This document shows, piece by piece, positions 51,101 through 60,029 of a stretch of 64,000 nt of DNA. Within the stretch, counting starts at the first letter, position 1, and every line of letters starts with the position of its first letter. The stretch lies in assembly GCF_046054195.1 (NCBI RefSeq), contig NZ_JBEQCS010000002.1, positions 62,001 to 126,000 of the forward strand, given 5' to 3'. Source of the DNA: Celerinatantimonas sp046054195 (GTDB lineage: Bacteria > Pseudomonadota > Gammaproteobacteria > Enterobacterales > Celerinatantimonadaceae). Made by a program: the position numbers and the translations under genes. The notes under the pieces are model-generated. The model did not search any database, was not told the origin of the DNA, and worked only from the letters and a program-made list of their open reading frames with translations.

Positions 51101-52740
51101 AAAACTTCTTTTCTAACTTAAAGCTATCTAACGCAAATTACACGCTTTTGTTGTCAGTGTTTATTACTCTGATCCCCAACATTGCTATCTACACAGATAT
51201 CTTTCACATCCTTGCAAAGCTGGATGATTTTAGTGTTGGCTTTGTTATCTCGATTCCATTCTTCTTCATCTTTGCCTACAACATTATTTTTAATGCAATC
51301 ACGTGGCCGTTTATCACTAAGCCTATTGCGGTCATCTTGATTTTGTTGTCATGTGCGTTGTTCTTTGCCGAATATAACTACGGCATCTTCTTTGACCGCA
51401 ATATGATCCAAAACATTTTCGAAACCGACTCTAGCGAAGCGCTATCGTATTCAAGTTGGTTTGCTCTGCTATGGTTTGCAGTCATTGGTATTTTGCCATC
51501 GATTATTTTTTCATGTATTCGCATTAAAAAAGAATCAGTCATTAAGTTTGTGCTCAAAAAAGTTCTGTATATTGTTGCCAGTGCCGCCGGCATTGTGCTG
51601 ATTGCCTCGATGTTTTATCAAGATTACGCATCGGTTGTGCGCAACAACAAATACCTAGGCGATCGAATGGTGCCAGCAAGCTTTATCCATAGCACCATTC
51701 AATATCTAAACCGAACCTATTTCACCAAACCAATCCCTTATACCAAACTTGCTTTAGATGCCCACCAAACAGCAAATGCCCTTGCTCAAGCGAAAAGCAA
51801 GCCAACGTTGCTCATCATGGTATTAGGTGAAACAGCTCGCGCCCAAAACTATCAGGTAAATGGCTATCAACGTGACACGACACCCTATACCAATAATCTG
51901 CCAAATATGATCCGTTTTAAAGATGCAGCCAGTTGTGGCACTGCCACGGCTATCTCTGTGCCATGTATGTTCTCTCGCATGAACAGAAAAGACCTCAATC
52001 TGGCTAAAGCGCCTCGTCAGGATAACGTTTTAGATATATTTGAGCGCGCAGGGATTGATGTTTTATGGAAAGAAAACGATGGCGGCGATAAAAAAGTCGC
52101 GCAGCACATCAAAGAAATCACGCTCGATCCGAAACAGAAGTCACCACTATGTGATGGCTCGACCTGCTACGATATGGCACTCTTAAATAACCTTGATCAA
52201 CAGATAAGCGATATGAAAGGTAACCGGGTTATCGTATTGCATTTAATCGGCAGCCACGGTCCGACCTACTATCGACGCTATCCCGCTGACATGGGCTATT
52301 TCAAACCAAACTGTAACCGAGCAGATATCGAAAACTGTTCCGTAGAGCAAATCAAAAATACCTACGATAATAGCTTGCGATACACTGACTTTGTGGTGAA
52401 ATCATTAATCGACAAACTCAAAGGTAAAGCGAATCAATTTAACACCGCACTGATTTATATGTCCGATCACGGTGAATCACTCGGTGAAGATGGGATTTTC
52501 TTACACGGAGCCCCTTACAGCTTTGCCCCAATTTATCAACGCCGGGTCCCGCTAATGGTTTGGCTATCACCAGATATCCAAAAAGAACAAGGGATAAGCC
52601 TAACATGTATGAAATCTTACTCGAAAAAGACTGACCACTTTAGCCAAGATAACTTGTTCGACTCTCTCTTAGGGATCATGGATGTAAAAACTGCCATCTA
52701 TCGAGCGCAGCAAGATATCTTTAAACCTTGTCGAAACTAA
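51097..52740 (+). CDS. eptA: Phosphoethanolamine-lipid A transferase (EptA family)
   Basis: 547-aa inner-membrane enzyme that transfers phosphoethanolamine to lipid A and lowers polymyxin binding. Five N-terminal TM helices (about 1-180) precede a periplasmic zinc hydrolase domain. Zn-ligand Glu245 in GETARAQNYQ, nucleophile Thr282 in SCGTATAISVPCMFS, GSHGPTYYRRYP and the DH pair in YMSDHGESLGE; several Cys form family disulfides. ATG overlaps the dgkA stop. Unlike the longest reading (start at 51076) this start removes seven unconserved codons. MCR proteins belong to the same family, but nothing here indicates mobility. Confidence 0.95.
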   Translation: MKNFFSNLKLSNANYTLLLSVFITLIPNIAIYTDIFHILAKLDDFSVGFVISIPFFFIFAYNIIFNAITWPFITKPIAVILILLSCALFFAEYNYGIFFDRNMIQNIFETDSSEALSYSSWFALLWFAVIGILPSIIFSCIRIKKESVIKFVLKKVLYIVASAAGIVLIASMFYQDYASVVRNNKYLGDRMVPASFIHSTIQYLNRTYFTKPIPYTKLALDAHQTANALAQAKSKPTLLIMVLGETARAQNYQVNGYQRDTTPYTNNLPNMIRFKDAASCGTATAISVPCMFSRMNRKDLNLAKAPRQDNVLDIFERAGIDVLWKENDGGDKKVAQHIKEITLDPKQKSPLCDGSTCYDMALLNNLDQQISDMKGNRVIVLHLIGSHGPTYYRRYPADMGYFKPNCNRADIENCSVEQIKNTYDNSLRYTDFVVKSLIDKLKGKANQFNTALIYMSDHGESLGEDGIFLHGAPYSFAPIYQRRVPLMVWLSPDIQKEQGISLTCMKSYSKKTDHFSQDNLFDSLLGIMDVKTAIYRAQQDIFKPCRN

Positions 52741-52750
52741 CTTATCTTAC

Positions 52751-52778
52751 AGAGGAGCTAAATGCTCCTCTTCTTTTA
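52751..52778 (+). terminator. Rho-independent terminator of dgkA-eptA
   Basis: Eight-base stem AGAGGAGC/GCTCCTCT with a 5-nt loop followed by TCTTTT, ten bases after the eptA stop. Confidence 0.9.
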
Positions 52779-52862
52779 CTCTATTTTATTGGTTTACATC
52801 ATATCGTCACAAAGCTGTATCGTTCAAAATTGATTTGTTTTCAATAAATTGTATCTGTGAAC

Positions 52863-53504
52863 ATGTCCAAAACTGATTTTGCTTTAACGCTACCCAATCA
52901 TGCCCAACGTCTTTTACTACATTCTTGCTGTGCACCATGTTCTGCAAGCATCCTTGAGCGACTGGTAGAAGCTGATATTGATGTCACGGTCTATTTTTAT
53001 AACCCCAATATTCAACCGCAACAAGAGTATCTACTGCGTAAAGAGCAAAACATCCGTTTTGCCAAAAAACTCGGAGTGACCTTAATTGATGGTGACTATG
53101 ATGCTAAAACATGGCTAAAACGCACCAAAGATTTAGCGCATGAACCAGAACGAGGCCAACGCTGTACACTTTGTTTTGATATTCGCTTAGAACAAACAGC
53201 TCGATTTGCCCATCAACATCATTTCGAATTGTTCAGCTCAACGCTTGGGATCTCCCGTTGGAAAAATCTAGAACAAGTTCACCAATGTGGAGAAAAAGCC
53301 GCAACCGCCTACCCTAATCTTCACTATTGGTCATTTAACTGGCGCAAAAAAGGCGGTTCGCAACGCATGGTGGAACTTGCCAAACAAGAGCATTTCTACC
53401 AGCAACAGTACTGTGGTTGTGTCTATTCACTGCGCGACACCAACAAATGGCGGAAAATAAAGGGGCTTGATGTGATTGATATTGGCTCTGAATATTACCA
53501 ATAA
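52863..53504 (+). CDS. queH: Epoxyqueuosine reductase QueH
   Basis: 213-aa cytosolic enzyme (former DUF208) that performs the last step of queuosine synthesis in tRNA and can replace QueG. HSCCAPCSAS (Cys22, Cys23, Cys26), RCTLCFDIRLEQTA and YCGCVYSL supply the Fe-S and metal Cys; FSSTLGISRWKNL is also typical. The ATG at 52863 is chosen; a GTG two codons earlier is possible. Monocistronic by layout. Confidence 0.93.
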   Translation: MSKTDFALTLPNHAQRLLLHSCCAPCSASILERLVEADIDVTVYFYNPNIQPQQEYLLRKEQNIRFAKKLGVTLIDGDYDAKTWLKRTKDLAHEPERGQRCTLCFDIRLEQTARFAHQHHFELFSSTLGISRWKNLEQVHQCGEKAATAYPNLHYWSFNWRKKGGSQRMVELAKQEHFYQQQYCGCVYSLRDTNKWRKIKGLDVIDIGSEYYQ

Positions 53505-53640
53505 ATACCGCCTTGCACCAAAGCGTTAGCTATTTCACATCATCAATGCATAAGGGTTGTGTTCATCGTCTAAACTTCACAAAGTAAAGCAAGTTTGAAT
53601 CCAAAATAATTGCACGACACAAACTAAAATGGGGTACACA

Positions 53641-55812
53641 ATGACAACTTCACACGCAAAATGTCCCATTATGCACGGTGGCGTCACATCAAAAGAGATG
53701 TCCAATACCCACTGGTGGCCGCATACGCTCAATTTAGACATCCTTCATCAACATGATAGAAAAACTAACCCGCAAGATAGCGATTTTAACTATCGAGAAG
53801 AGCTCAAAAAACTCGATGTAAACGCCCTTAAGAATGATCTAAAAGCGCTAATGACCGACAGCCAAGATTGGTGGCCCGCCGATTGGGGACATTATGGTGG
53901 CCTGATGATCCGCATGGCGTGGCATTCGGCAGGCAGCTACCGAATTGCTGATGGTCGAGGCGGTGGCGCGTGTGGTAATCAGCGATTTGCTCCATTAAAT
54001 TCCTGGCCCGATAACGTCAACTTAGACAAAGCCCGTCGCCTACTCTGGCCCATTAAGAAAAAATACGGTAATAAAATCAGCTGGGCGGATTTAATCATCT
54101 TAGCGGGGACCATGGCCTATGAATCAATGGGGTTAAAAACTTACGGCTTTGCCTTTGGTCGAGAAGACATTTGGCATCCCCAAAAAGATACTTATTGGGG
54201 TTCTGAACAGCAGTGGTTAGCCCCAAGTTCAGATGAAAACAGCCGCTATTCTGGTCAGCGAAATTTAGAAAACCCGTTAGCCGCGGTGATGATGGGCCTC
54301 ATTTACGTGAATCCTGAAGGCGTTGATTCTAACCCGGATCCACTTAAAACCGCACAAGATATGCGCGTTACATTTGAGCGAATGGCAATGGATGATGAAG
54401 AAACCGTTGCCTTAACCGCAGGCGGACACACCGTTGGCAAGTGCCATGGTAATGGTGACGTTGCCAATCTTGGCCCAGAACCGGAAGCGGCAGAATTAGA
54501 AGATCAAGGCTTAGGTTGGATGAACCATCAATCGCGAGGCATTGGTCGCAACACGCTCAGTAGCGGCATTGAAGGCGCTTGGACAACCAATCCGACACGT
54601 TGGGACAATGGCTATTTTAAACTACTGTTTGGCTATGACTGGAAGCTTAATAAAAGTCCGGCGGGTGCGTGGCAGTGGGAACCGATTGATATTGCCCCTG
54701 AAGATATGCCAGCTGATGTGGAAGACCCAACCATTGCACGAATGCCAATTATGACCGACGCTGATATGGCATTAAAAATAGACCCTGATTATCGCAAGAT
54801 TGCCGAACGCTTCGCCAAAGAACCAGAGTACTTTGCACAAACATTTGCCAAAGCGTGGTTTAAACTGACCCACCGCGACTTAGGGCCTAAATCTCGTTAT
54901 GTAGGACCCGATATTCCTAAAGAAGATCTCATCTGGCAGGACCCAATTCCGAAAGGACCCGTTAACTATGACATTAAAGCAATCAAAACTAAAATTGCAG
55001 AATCGGGCTTGAACATTTCGCAAATGGTCACGACCGCATGGGATAGTGCCCGAACATTTCGCGGCTCAGATAAACGCGGTGGAGCCAACGGAGCCAGAAT
55101 ACGCTTAGAACCACAATGTTCATGGCCTGGTAACGAGCCCGAACAATTAACAAAAGTGCTGAGAATTCTTGAGCCCATTGCCAAACAAAATGGCGTTAGT
55201 GTTGCAGATACTATCGTATTGGCAGGTAACTTAGGTATTGAGCAAGCCCTAAAAGCTGCTGGATTTAATATAGAGCTGCCTTTTTTGCCCGGTCGAGGTG
55301 ATGCCACAGAACAGATGACAGATATTCCATCATTTGCCGTTTTAGAACCGCTGGCTGATGGGTTTCGTAACTGGTTAAAACAAGAGTATGCAGTAAAACC
55401 AGAAGAGTTATTACTCGATAGAGCGCAATTGATGGGGCTAACGGCTCCACAAATGAGTGTTTTGCTCGCAGGCATGCGTGTGCTGGGCACCAACTACGGC
55501 GGGAGTGATTTAGGCGTATTTACGGACCGAGTGGGTGTGCTTAGCAACGACTTTTTTGTCAATCTGACGGATATGAATTATCGCTGGGAACCTAAATCTG
55601 AGAATCTTTATCAGCTCTATGATAGAACGACAGGACAACTCAAATGGAGCGCAACGCGGGTTGATCTGGTCTTTGGTTCAAATTCGATTCTTCGCGCCTA
55701 TGCTGAATTCTATGCTCAAGATGATAACCTTGAAAAATTCATCCACGATTTCATTCAGGCTTGGACCCAAGTCATGAATGCTGATCGCTTTGATCTGATG
55801 GCTGAAGAGTAA
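53641..55812 (+). CDS. katG: Catalase-peroxidase KatG
   Basis: Bifunctional haem enzyme that removes hydrogen peroxide. 723 aa from the ATG at 53641 with GGGG upstream; an ATG four codons earlier is the alternative. N-terminal haem domain: distal MIRMAWHSAG (Arg, Trp, His), Tyr in LIYVNPEG and Met in FERMAMDDEE forming the Trp-Tyr-Met adduct, proximal His in AGGHTVGKCHG. The C-terminal half is the degenerate duplicate (TTAWDSARTFRGSDKRGGANG). No signal peptide, so cytosolic. Length is standard. No OxyR site was identified. Confidence 0.97.
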   Translation: MTTSHAKCPIMHGGVTSKEMSNTHWWPHTLNLDILHQHDRKTNPQDSDFNYREELKKLDVNALKNDLKALMTDSQDWWPADWGHYGGLMIRMAWHSAGSYRIADGRGGGACGNQRFAPLNSWPDNVNLDKARRLLWPIKKKYGNKISWADLIILAGTMAYESMGLKTYGFAFGREDIWHPQKDTYWGSEQQWLAPSSDENSRYSGQRNLENPLAAVMMGLIYVNPEGVDSNPDPLKTAQDMRVTFERMAMDDEETVALTAGGHTVGKCHGNGDVANLGPEPEAAELEDQGLGWMNHQSRGIGRNTLSSGIEGAWTTNPTRWDNGYFKLLFGYDWKLNKSPAGAWQWEPIDIAPEDMPADVEDPTIARMPIMTDADMALKIDPDYRKIAERFAKEPEYFAQTFAKAWFKLTHRDLGPKSRYVGPDIPKEDLIWQDPIPKGPVNYDIKAIKTKIAESGLNISQMVTTAWDSARTFRGSDKRGGANGARIRLEPQCSWPGNEPEQLTKVLRILEPIAKQNGVSVADTIVLAGNLGIEQALKAAGFNIELPFLPGRGDATEQMTDIPSFAVLEPLADGFRNWLKQEYAVKPEELLLDRAQLMGLTAPQMSVLLAGMRVLGTNYGGSDLGVFTDRVGVLSNDFFVNLTDMNYRWEPKSENLYQLYDRTTGQLKWSATRVDLVFGSNSILRAYAEFYAQDDNLEKFIHDFIQAWTQVMNADRFDLMAEE

Positions 55813-55817
55813 ATTTT

Positions 55818-55840
55818 TGCCCGGGCATTATGCCTGGGCA
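55818..55840. terminator. Hairpin between convergent katG and MFS genes
   Basis: Nine-base stem TGCCCGGGC/GCCTGGGCA with one G-T pair and a 5-nt loop. It may terminate both genes. Confidence 0.75.
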
Positions 55841-55851
55841 TTAAATACAGA

Positions 55852-57114
55852 CTAAGCGTTATCTGAATCACACTGACAATTATTTGGCTCTTTTTTCACA
55901 ATAGGCCAAATTCTTGAAAGCAGAACAAAAATCACCGCTCCCACAAACAAAAAGCCAGCAGCAATCTTAAGTGACAGAGAAAATCCGTACTGAGCACTAG
56001 GCGCTGACTGCAGAATATAATTAACCATCGGTGGGCCAGCAATTTGCCCAATACTAAATAGCGCAGTTAACAATCCCATATAACGGGCAGCTTGGCTAGG
56101 ACGAAGGCGCATCACCTCTTGCATGGTAAAAAAGTTAATCGCGTTAAATGGCAGCCCGGCCAAAAAACTACTGATAAAAAATCCCGACACTGTTGGAACG
56201 ATCATCGCGCCTATCACTCCAGCACCTTCCATCAAATAGCAAATTGTCAAAGCTAAGCGCGGGTCTTTAAGTCGTCCTAAGCGGGTCGCAACAATCGAAC
56301 CTACCACTGCAGCTAAACCAAATGCAGGCCAAAAAAGGTCGAGCCAAAAAGATGCCGAAGCAGGTAAAGTATCGCGGGCAATAACGGGCAGGTATGTCGC
56401 GGTAATAATATAGCCAAATCCAGCAAAGCCGTATGCTAGAGAAAACAGCGACATCTCATACCAGTTAGTTTTTTCATCAGGCTGCTGAGCCAATATGGGG
56501 TGATTTTTAACCGGATTTGGCTCATCGGTTAAAAATAGCCGCCAAGTCAGAGCAACTAACACCGAGGCGATAATGCCAAAACTCAACCACCCCGTATGCG
56601 AACTCCAATGCCACTGCACCATCGCGCTCACAATAAAACCTGACAACGTGATACCCAGTCCCACCCCAACAAACATAATACTACCGAGCTGACCTTTTCC
56701 CTGCTCAGTTAACAGCGCCAGAGTCCATTTAGAAGTATGGACCAATACAACAGAACAAATAATCCCCGCCAGAAATCGAACGATAATCCAACTAAATTGA
56801 TTGCTCGCTAGCATGGCGAAGGTTAAAACTGCAGTTAAAACTAACCCCCAGCGGGTTATGGTAGCGCTCGACCACAACTGCGGTAATCCCATACATAAAA
56901 CAGCGCCCAGCAGATATCCCAGATAATTGGCACTAGCTAATGTGCTGCCAAACGATAAATTTAATACACCATCATGAATCATCATTGGTAATAATGGTGT
57001 AAAGGCGAAACGACCAATTCCCATGGCTACTGCAAGCGAAACAGCACCGCCCAAAACAATACTCCAAGCAGGAGGGAGTCGTCGCAGCGAAGATGAAGAT
57101 GCCTCAGTTTTCAT
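55852..57114 (-). CDS. YbfB/YjiJ-family MFS transporter
   Basis: 420-aa inner-membrane transporter with twelve predicted helices. The TM1 signature AMGIGRFAFTPLLPMM is the hallmark of the YbfB/YjiJ subgroup of the major facilitator superfamily. Substrate unknown. Its ATG overlaps the stop of the upstream ArsR-rhodanese gene (TGATG), so it is coupled to that regulator and probably responds to the same signal. Confidence 0.9.
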   Translation of the reverse strand: MKTEASSSSLRRLPPAWSIVLGGAVSLAVAMGIGRFAFTPLLPMMIHDGVLNLSFGSTLASANYLGYLLGAVLCMGLPQLWSSATITRWGLVLTAVLTFAMLASNQFSWIIVRFLAGIICSVVLVHTSKWTLALLTEQGKGQLGSIMFVGVGLGITLSGFIVSAMVQWHWSSHTGWLSFGIIASVLVALTWRLFLTDEPNPVKNHPILAQQPDEKTNWYEMSLFSLAYGFAGFGYIITATYLPVIARDTLPASASFWLDLFWPAFGLAAVVGSIVATRLGRLKDPRLALTICYLMEGAGVIGAMIVPTVSGFFISSFLAGLPFNAINFFTMQEVMRLRPSQAARYMGLLTALFSIGQIAGPPMVNYILQSAPSAQYGFSLSLKIAAGFLFVGAVIFVLLSRIWPIVKKEPNNCQCDSDNA

Positions 57115-57770
57115 CAGAAATCCCCTTCAGCTATCGTTTGGGTTAACCCAGCGGCTTGCCATTGAACAGGACCATCTTCAAGACGTCTCGCTTTATATCC
57201 CAGCGCTTGCAGTGCGTTAACTGCTTCATAAGACAAGATGCAATTTGGCCCACGACAATAAGCCACTACATTCATATCAGTAGGTAGTTCATTTAAATGA
57301 ATAGCGAGCTCCCCAAGTGGAATATTGAGAGCCCCAATAATGTGGCTACGCTCATATTCCTCTTTAGGACGTACATCAATAATCGTGACCTGTTCACTGG
57401 CAATCAAAGTTTGCAACTGCTCGCGAGAAATAGGCTGAAGTTTTTCTTGCGAACACAGGTAGTCAGCTCGCAACTGGCGAATTACGGCATGCTGACGCTG
57501 TGAAATAGCCCGAAGAGAGCTAATCAGCGCCAAATACTCATCTCTATCTTGCAACTCATAATAAAGGTGCTTGCCCATCCGAGTGTAGGTAACCAAACCC
57601 GCTCGTCGCAAAATTTGCAGATGTTGAGAAGTATTGGCCACAGAAAGTCCCGAGCGTTTAGATAACTGCTCAACACTAAGCGACTGCTCTTTAAGTAGCT
57701 CGAGCAGTTGTAGCCGTCGGACATTTGAAACCGCACTAGCACGCGACGCAAGGTCTTCCAATTCACTCAT
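57114..57770 (-). CDS. ArsR-family regulator fused to a rhodanese domain
   Basis: 218-aa fusion: winged HTH (about 10-85; LSVEQLSKRSGLSVANTSQHLQ, HLYYEL) and a C-terminal rhodanese domain (about 112-212) with active-site loop AYCRGPNC (Cys172). This is the known ArsR-rhodanese architecture, suggesting control by a sulfur-linked or thiol-reactive signal. The start is set at the ATG at 57770; a TTG eight codons earlier is open. It heads an operon with the MFS gene; an 8-bp inverted repeat lies just upstream of the start. Confidence 0.9.
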   Translation of the reverse strand: MSELEDLASRASAVSNVRRLQLLELLKEQSLSVEQLSKRSGLSVANTSQHLQILRRAGLVTYTRMGKHLYYELQDRDEYLALISSLRAISQRQHAVIRQLRADYLCSQEKLQPISREQLQTLIASEQVTIIDVRPKEEYERSHIIGALNIPLGELAIHLNELPTDMNVVAYCRGPNCILSYEAVNALQALGYKARRLEDGPVQWQAAGLTQTIAEGDF

Positions 57771-57787
57771 ATCAGTAGCCTTCTCAT

Positions 57788-57817
57788 CAATCAATCATTC
57801 AACATATTAATTGATTG
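57788..57817 (-). promoter_or_regulatory. Candidate ArsR-type operator
   Basis: Inverted repeat CAATCAAT (57788-57795)/ATTGATTG (57810-57817) with a 14-bp spacer, 17 bp upstream of the regulator start. Arm sequence and spacing are typical of ArsR-family autoregulatory sites. Confidence 0.55.
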
Positions 57818-57877
57818 TAGCGTAAACCAAAGTAACTTCAATGAATTAACGCTGGCGTCCAGTGGTAAATAAATTGC

Positions 57878-58264
57878 TTAATTAGCATTATGTTCGTCAA
57901 GTGTGCGATGCATTTTTTCTGCATCCATGTGTTTAGCGATGGCCGTACGCATAGCTTTAAACATGATGCCACTGGTAATCGTAGACAGGCCAATTGTGAA
58001 AAACGCACTCACAATCAAGTCCACAATATATGAACCCGAACGAATCAAAACAGGGCGATATATCAGTATTCCTGCAAAGATAACCCAATGGCTAAAACAA
58101 TAAAAACATTGGAACAGGTAACCAAACATATGTGACTTTTTACTCACGAACTCTCGCAACGGACGAAATAGCTCTGTTTGAGTCACTGTAATTGAAATAC
58201 AACTAGCAGCTAGAGATAAAACAAAAACAACCCATAATGGATAAAATGACTGTTCAATAAACAT
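57878..58264 (-). CDS. DUF1360-like small membrane protein
   Basis: 128-aa membrane protein with three hydrophobic segments. The opening (LSLAASCISITVTQTELFRPLREF) and the FYCFSHWVIF segment resemble DUF1360 proteins, which carry a C-x-x-C-x-S-H-W loop; here the first Cys is separated as QCFYCFSHW. Function unknown. No partner gene adjoins on the same strand. Confidence 0.6.
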   Translation of the reverse strand: MFIEQSFYPLWVVFVLSLAASCISITVTQTELFRPLREFVSKKSHMFGYLFQCFYCFSHWVIFAGILIYRPVLIRSGSYIVDLIVSAFFTIGLSTITSGIMFKAMRTAIAKHMDAEKMHRTLDEHNAN

Positions 58265-58525
58265 AACCTAACGTATACCTCTTAAAATGAATGATAATAT
58301 TCTCAAGATAGGAGGAATCTACACTATCTCCCTTTGGGAAAGTCAATGACTATTTATATCATTTTCTTTTGTCATCAATACGTTTGTCGTTGTACATTAA
58401 ACCTAGATTGATTTTTATTCGGTAAGTTGACCTTTATCATTTAAATTTATCCGTATAAATTAATCACAAAATTGTTATTATTTGCATTTATCAGACATGT
58501 GGTTTAGTTAGGACAAGCGAGCACA

Positions 58526-59092
58526 ATGGATACTCAAGAAATTATTACGCAAGTTAAAGAGAAAATAGCAGGCGGCGAAGCAAAATCAGCAGTATTTGAA
58601 CAGTTTCGCGACAAAGGAATGAGAGAAAATCGAGTCGCCTTTTTGATCGCTGGCACACCGACTCCCGAACAGCTTAAGAACAATCGAACACTTAAACTTA
58701 TCTTGGTCGTATTATTGGTATTGTTAGCTATTCCACTGGCTTATCTGGCCCATTATTTTATCGAACATGTCGAGTATCAACGGGGCCCATTGGTGTGGTT
58801 CTTTACCGCAAGTATTGGGATCCTCTGTCCTTTAGTCTGTGCTTTTGGGGTCTATCGTAATCGTTTAGCGGCTTACACAAACGTACTGATGTTTGGTATT
58901 TTTTATATCCTATTTCCGTTAATGGTGATGCATAAAAACGGTCATTCACTCTCGTTTCCAGCCTTCGCTCTTCTAAGTGCGGCTATCGTGCTGCTTGCCT
59001 ATTGCGCTTATGTTCGCAACCGGATGTTCCCAGCGATATCATTGATTGGCTCGGTCAGGAAAGACCATCAAAGCCAATATAAATTCGATTAA
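58526..59092 (+). CDS. Hypothetical protein with four membrane helices
   Basis: 188-aa protein. The N-terminal 45 residues (MDTQEIITQVKEKIAGGEAK...) look like a soluble helical domain, followed by about four TM helices (roughly 55-77, 88-108, 115-135, 140-162) and a basic tail. I do not recognise the family. Ends at a strong terminator, so it is a single-gene unit. Confidence 0.65.
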   Translation: MDTQEIITQVKEKIAGGEAKSAVFEQFRDKGMRENRVAFLIAGTPTPEQLKNNRTLKLILVVLLVLLAIPLAYLAHYFIEHVEYQRGPLVWFFTASIGILCPLVCAFGVYRNRLAAYTNVLMFGIFYILFPLMVMHKNGHSLSFPAFALLSAAIVLLAYCAYVRNRMFPAISLIGSVRKDHQSQYKFD

Positions 59093-59099
59093 CTAAATC

Positions 59100-59153
59100 G
59101 ATGAAAGTAGCCAATTGAGAGTTGAGATAAGTCTTTGCTACTTTCATCTTTTT
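59100..59153 (+). terminator. Rho-independent terminator
   Basis: Perfect 12-bp stem (59100-59111 with 59137-59148, GATGAAAGTAGC) around a 25-nt loop, followed by TTTTT, eight bases after the previous stop. Confidence 0.85.
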
Positions 59154-59183
59154 AATTTGATTAATAAACAAGCTTTTTTATAA

Positions 59184-59217
59184 AAATAATTCTCATTCGC
59201 GCAATATTATTCTCATC
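59184..59217. promoter_or_regulatory. Direct repeats of ATTCTCAT upstream of the two-component genes
   Basis: TAATTCTCATTC (59187-59198) and TTATTCTCATCA (59207-59218) repeat 20 bp apart, each resembling half of a Fur box. They could also be response-regulator sites for autoregulation. Confidence 0.3.
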
Positions 59218-59353
59218 AAACACTTAAATCTCCTCAATTTCACTAATAAATGAAACTTTTCTAACGCTTTATGGACTAATATTACAGGTCTTGCAAATAT
59301 TGCTACTAACCAATATCTAACCATAATTAAGTTTTATATAGCTACGAAACAGC

Positions 59354-60025
59354 ATGAAAATACTCTTAATAGAAGATTCTGAACTACTGCGACGCAGTTT
59401 AGTCGTCGGCTTAGGTAATCTAGGTTTCACGGTGGATGATACTGACAATGGTGCAACAGGCTTTAATATGGCCCGGCATAACCACTACGATATTATTATT
59501 CTAGATTTAATGTTACCGAGCATGGATGGCATGAGTATTCTGGAAAAATTACGCAAAGAAAACGTGATGACGCGAGTCCTTATTTTATCGGCAAAAAATG
59601 AAACCAAGGACCGCGTGAATGGCCTGCTAAAAGGAGCTGATGATTATTTAAGCAAGCCGTTTGCCTTTGATGAACTACACGCGCGTATTTTAACCATCAT
59701 GCGTCGAGGGCAAGTTGAAAAAGCCAACGATAATCTTTGTATCGGAAACTTTACACTTAATTTAACGGATAGAACATTTCATTATAAAGACCAGTTGATT
59801 ACTTTAACCCCTAATGAATATAAAATTTTAGAGTGCCTATTTACGCACCCTAATCGGGTTGTATCTTTAGAAAAAATAAGTAATTCTGTTGTCGGAAATT
59901 TTGACTTTTTATCGCGCAACTCCATTGAAGTTCATATGAGCTCGATTCGCAGAAAAGTTCGTGCCCTCAACCTAACGCTTCCGGTTAAGACCAAAAGAGG
60001 TTTTGGCTATATTGCCCAAAGTTAA
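59354..60025 (+). CDS. OmpR-family response regulator
   Basis: 223-aa regulator: receiver domain 1-115 with acidic pair Glu7-Asp8, phospho-acceptor Asp51 (IILDLMLPSMDG), Ser79 switch and Lys101 (SKPFAF), then an OmpR/PhoB winged helix (about 128-221; LTPNEYKILECLFTHPNRVVS, NSIEVHMSSIRRKV, TKRGFGYIA). It is in the size class of PmrA/QseB/TctD. Four bases before the sensor kinase gene, so a cognate pair. Confidence 0.93.
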   Translation: MKILLIEDSELLRRSLVVGLGNLGFTVDDTDNGATGFNMARHNHYDIIILDLMLPSMDGMSILEKLRKENVMTRVLILSAKNETKDRVNGLLKGADDYLSKPFAFDELHARILTIMRRGQVEKANDNLCIGNFTLNLTDRTFHYKDQLITLTPNEYKILECLFTHPNRVVSLEKISNSVVGNFDFLSRNSIEVHMSSIRRKVRALNLTLPVKTKRGFGYIAQS

Positions 60026-60029
60026 CTAA

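Noticed and set aside
51097..52740. eptA-like gene as a mobile mcr colistin-resistance gene
   Set aside because: No insertion sequence or transposon ends nearby; it has normal composition, its own operon and a PmrA-type box, consistent with a chromosomal eptA.
54966..55493. 175-codon minus-strand frame opposite katG
   Set aside because: Antisense shadow of the conserved KatG C-terminal domain; no independent evidence.
58292..58305. TGATAATATTCTCA as a Fur box before the DUF1360-like gene
   Set aside because: The two arms lack the 1-bp spacer of the Fur palindrome, and AT-rich DNA gives such matches by chance.
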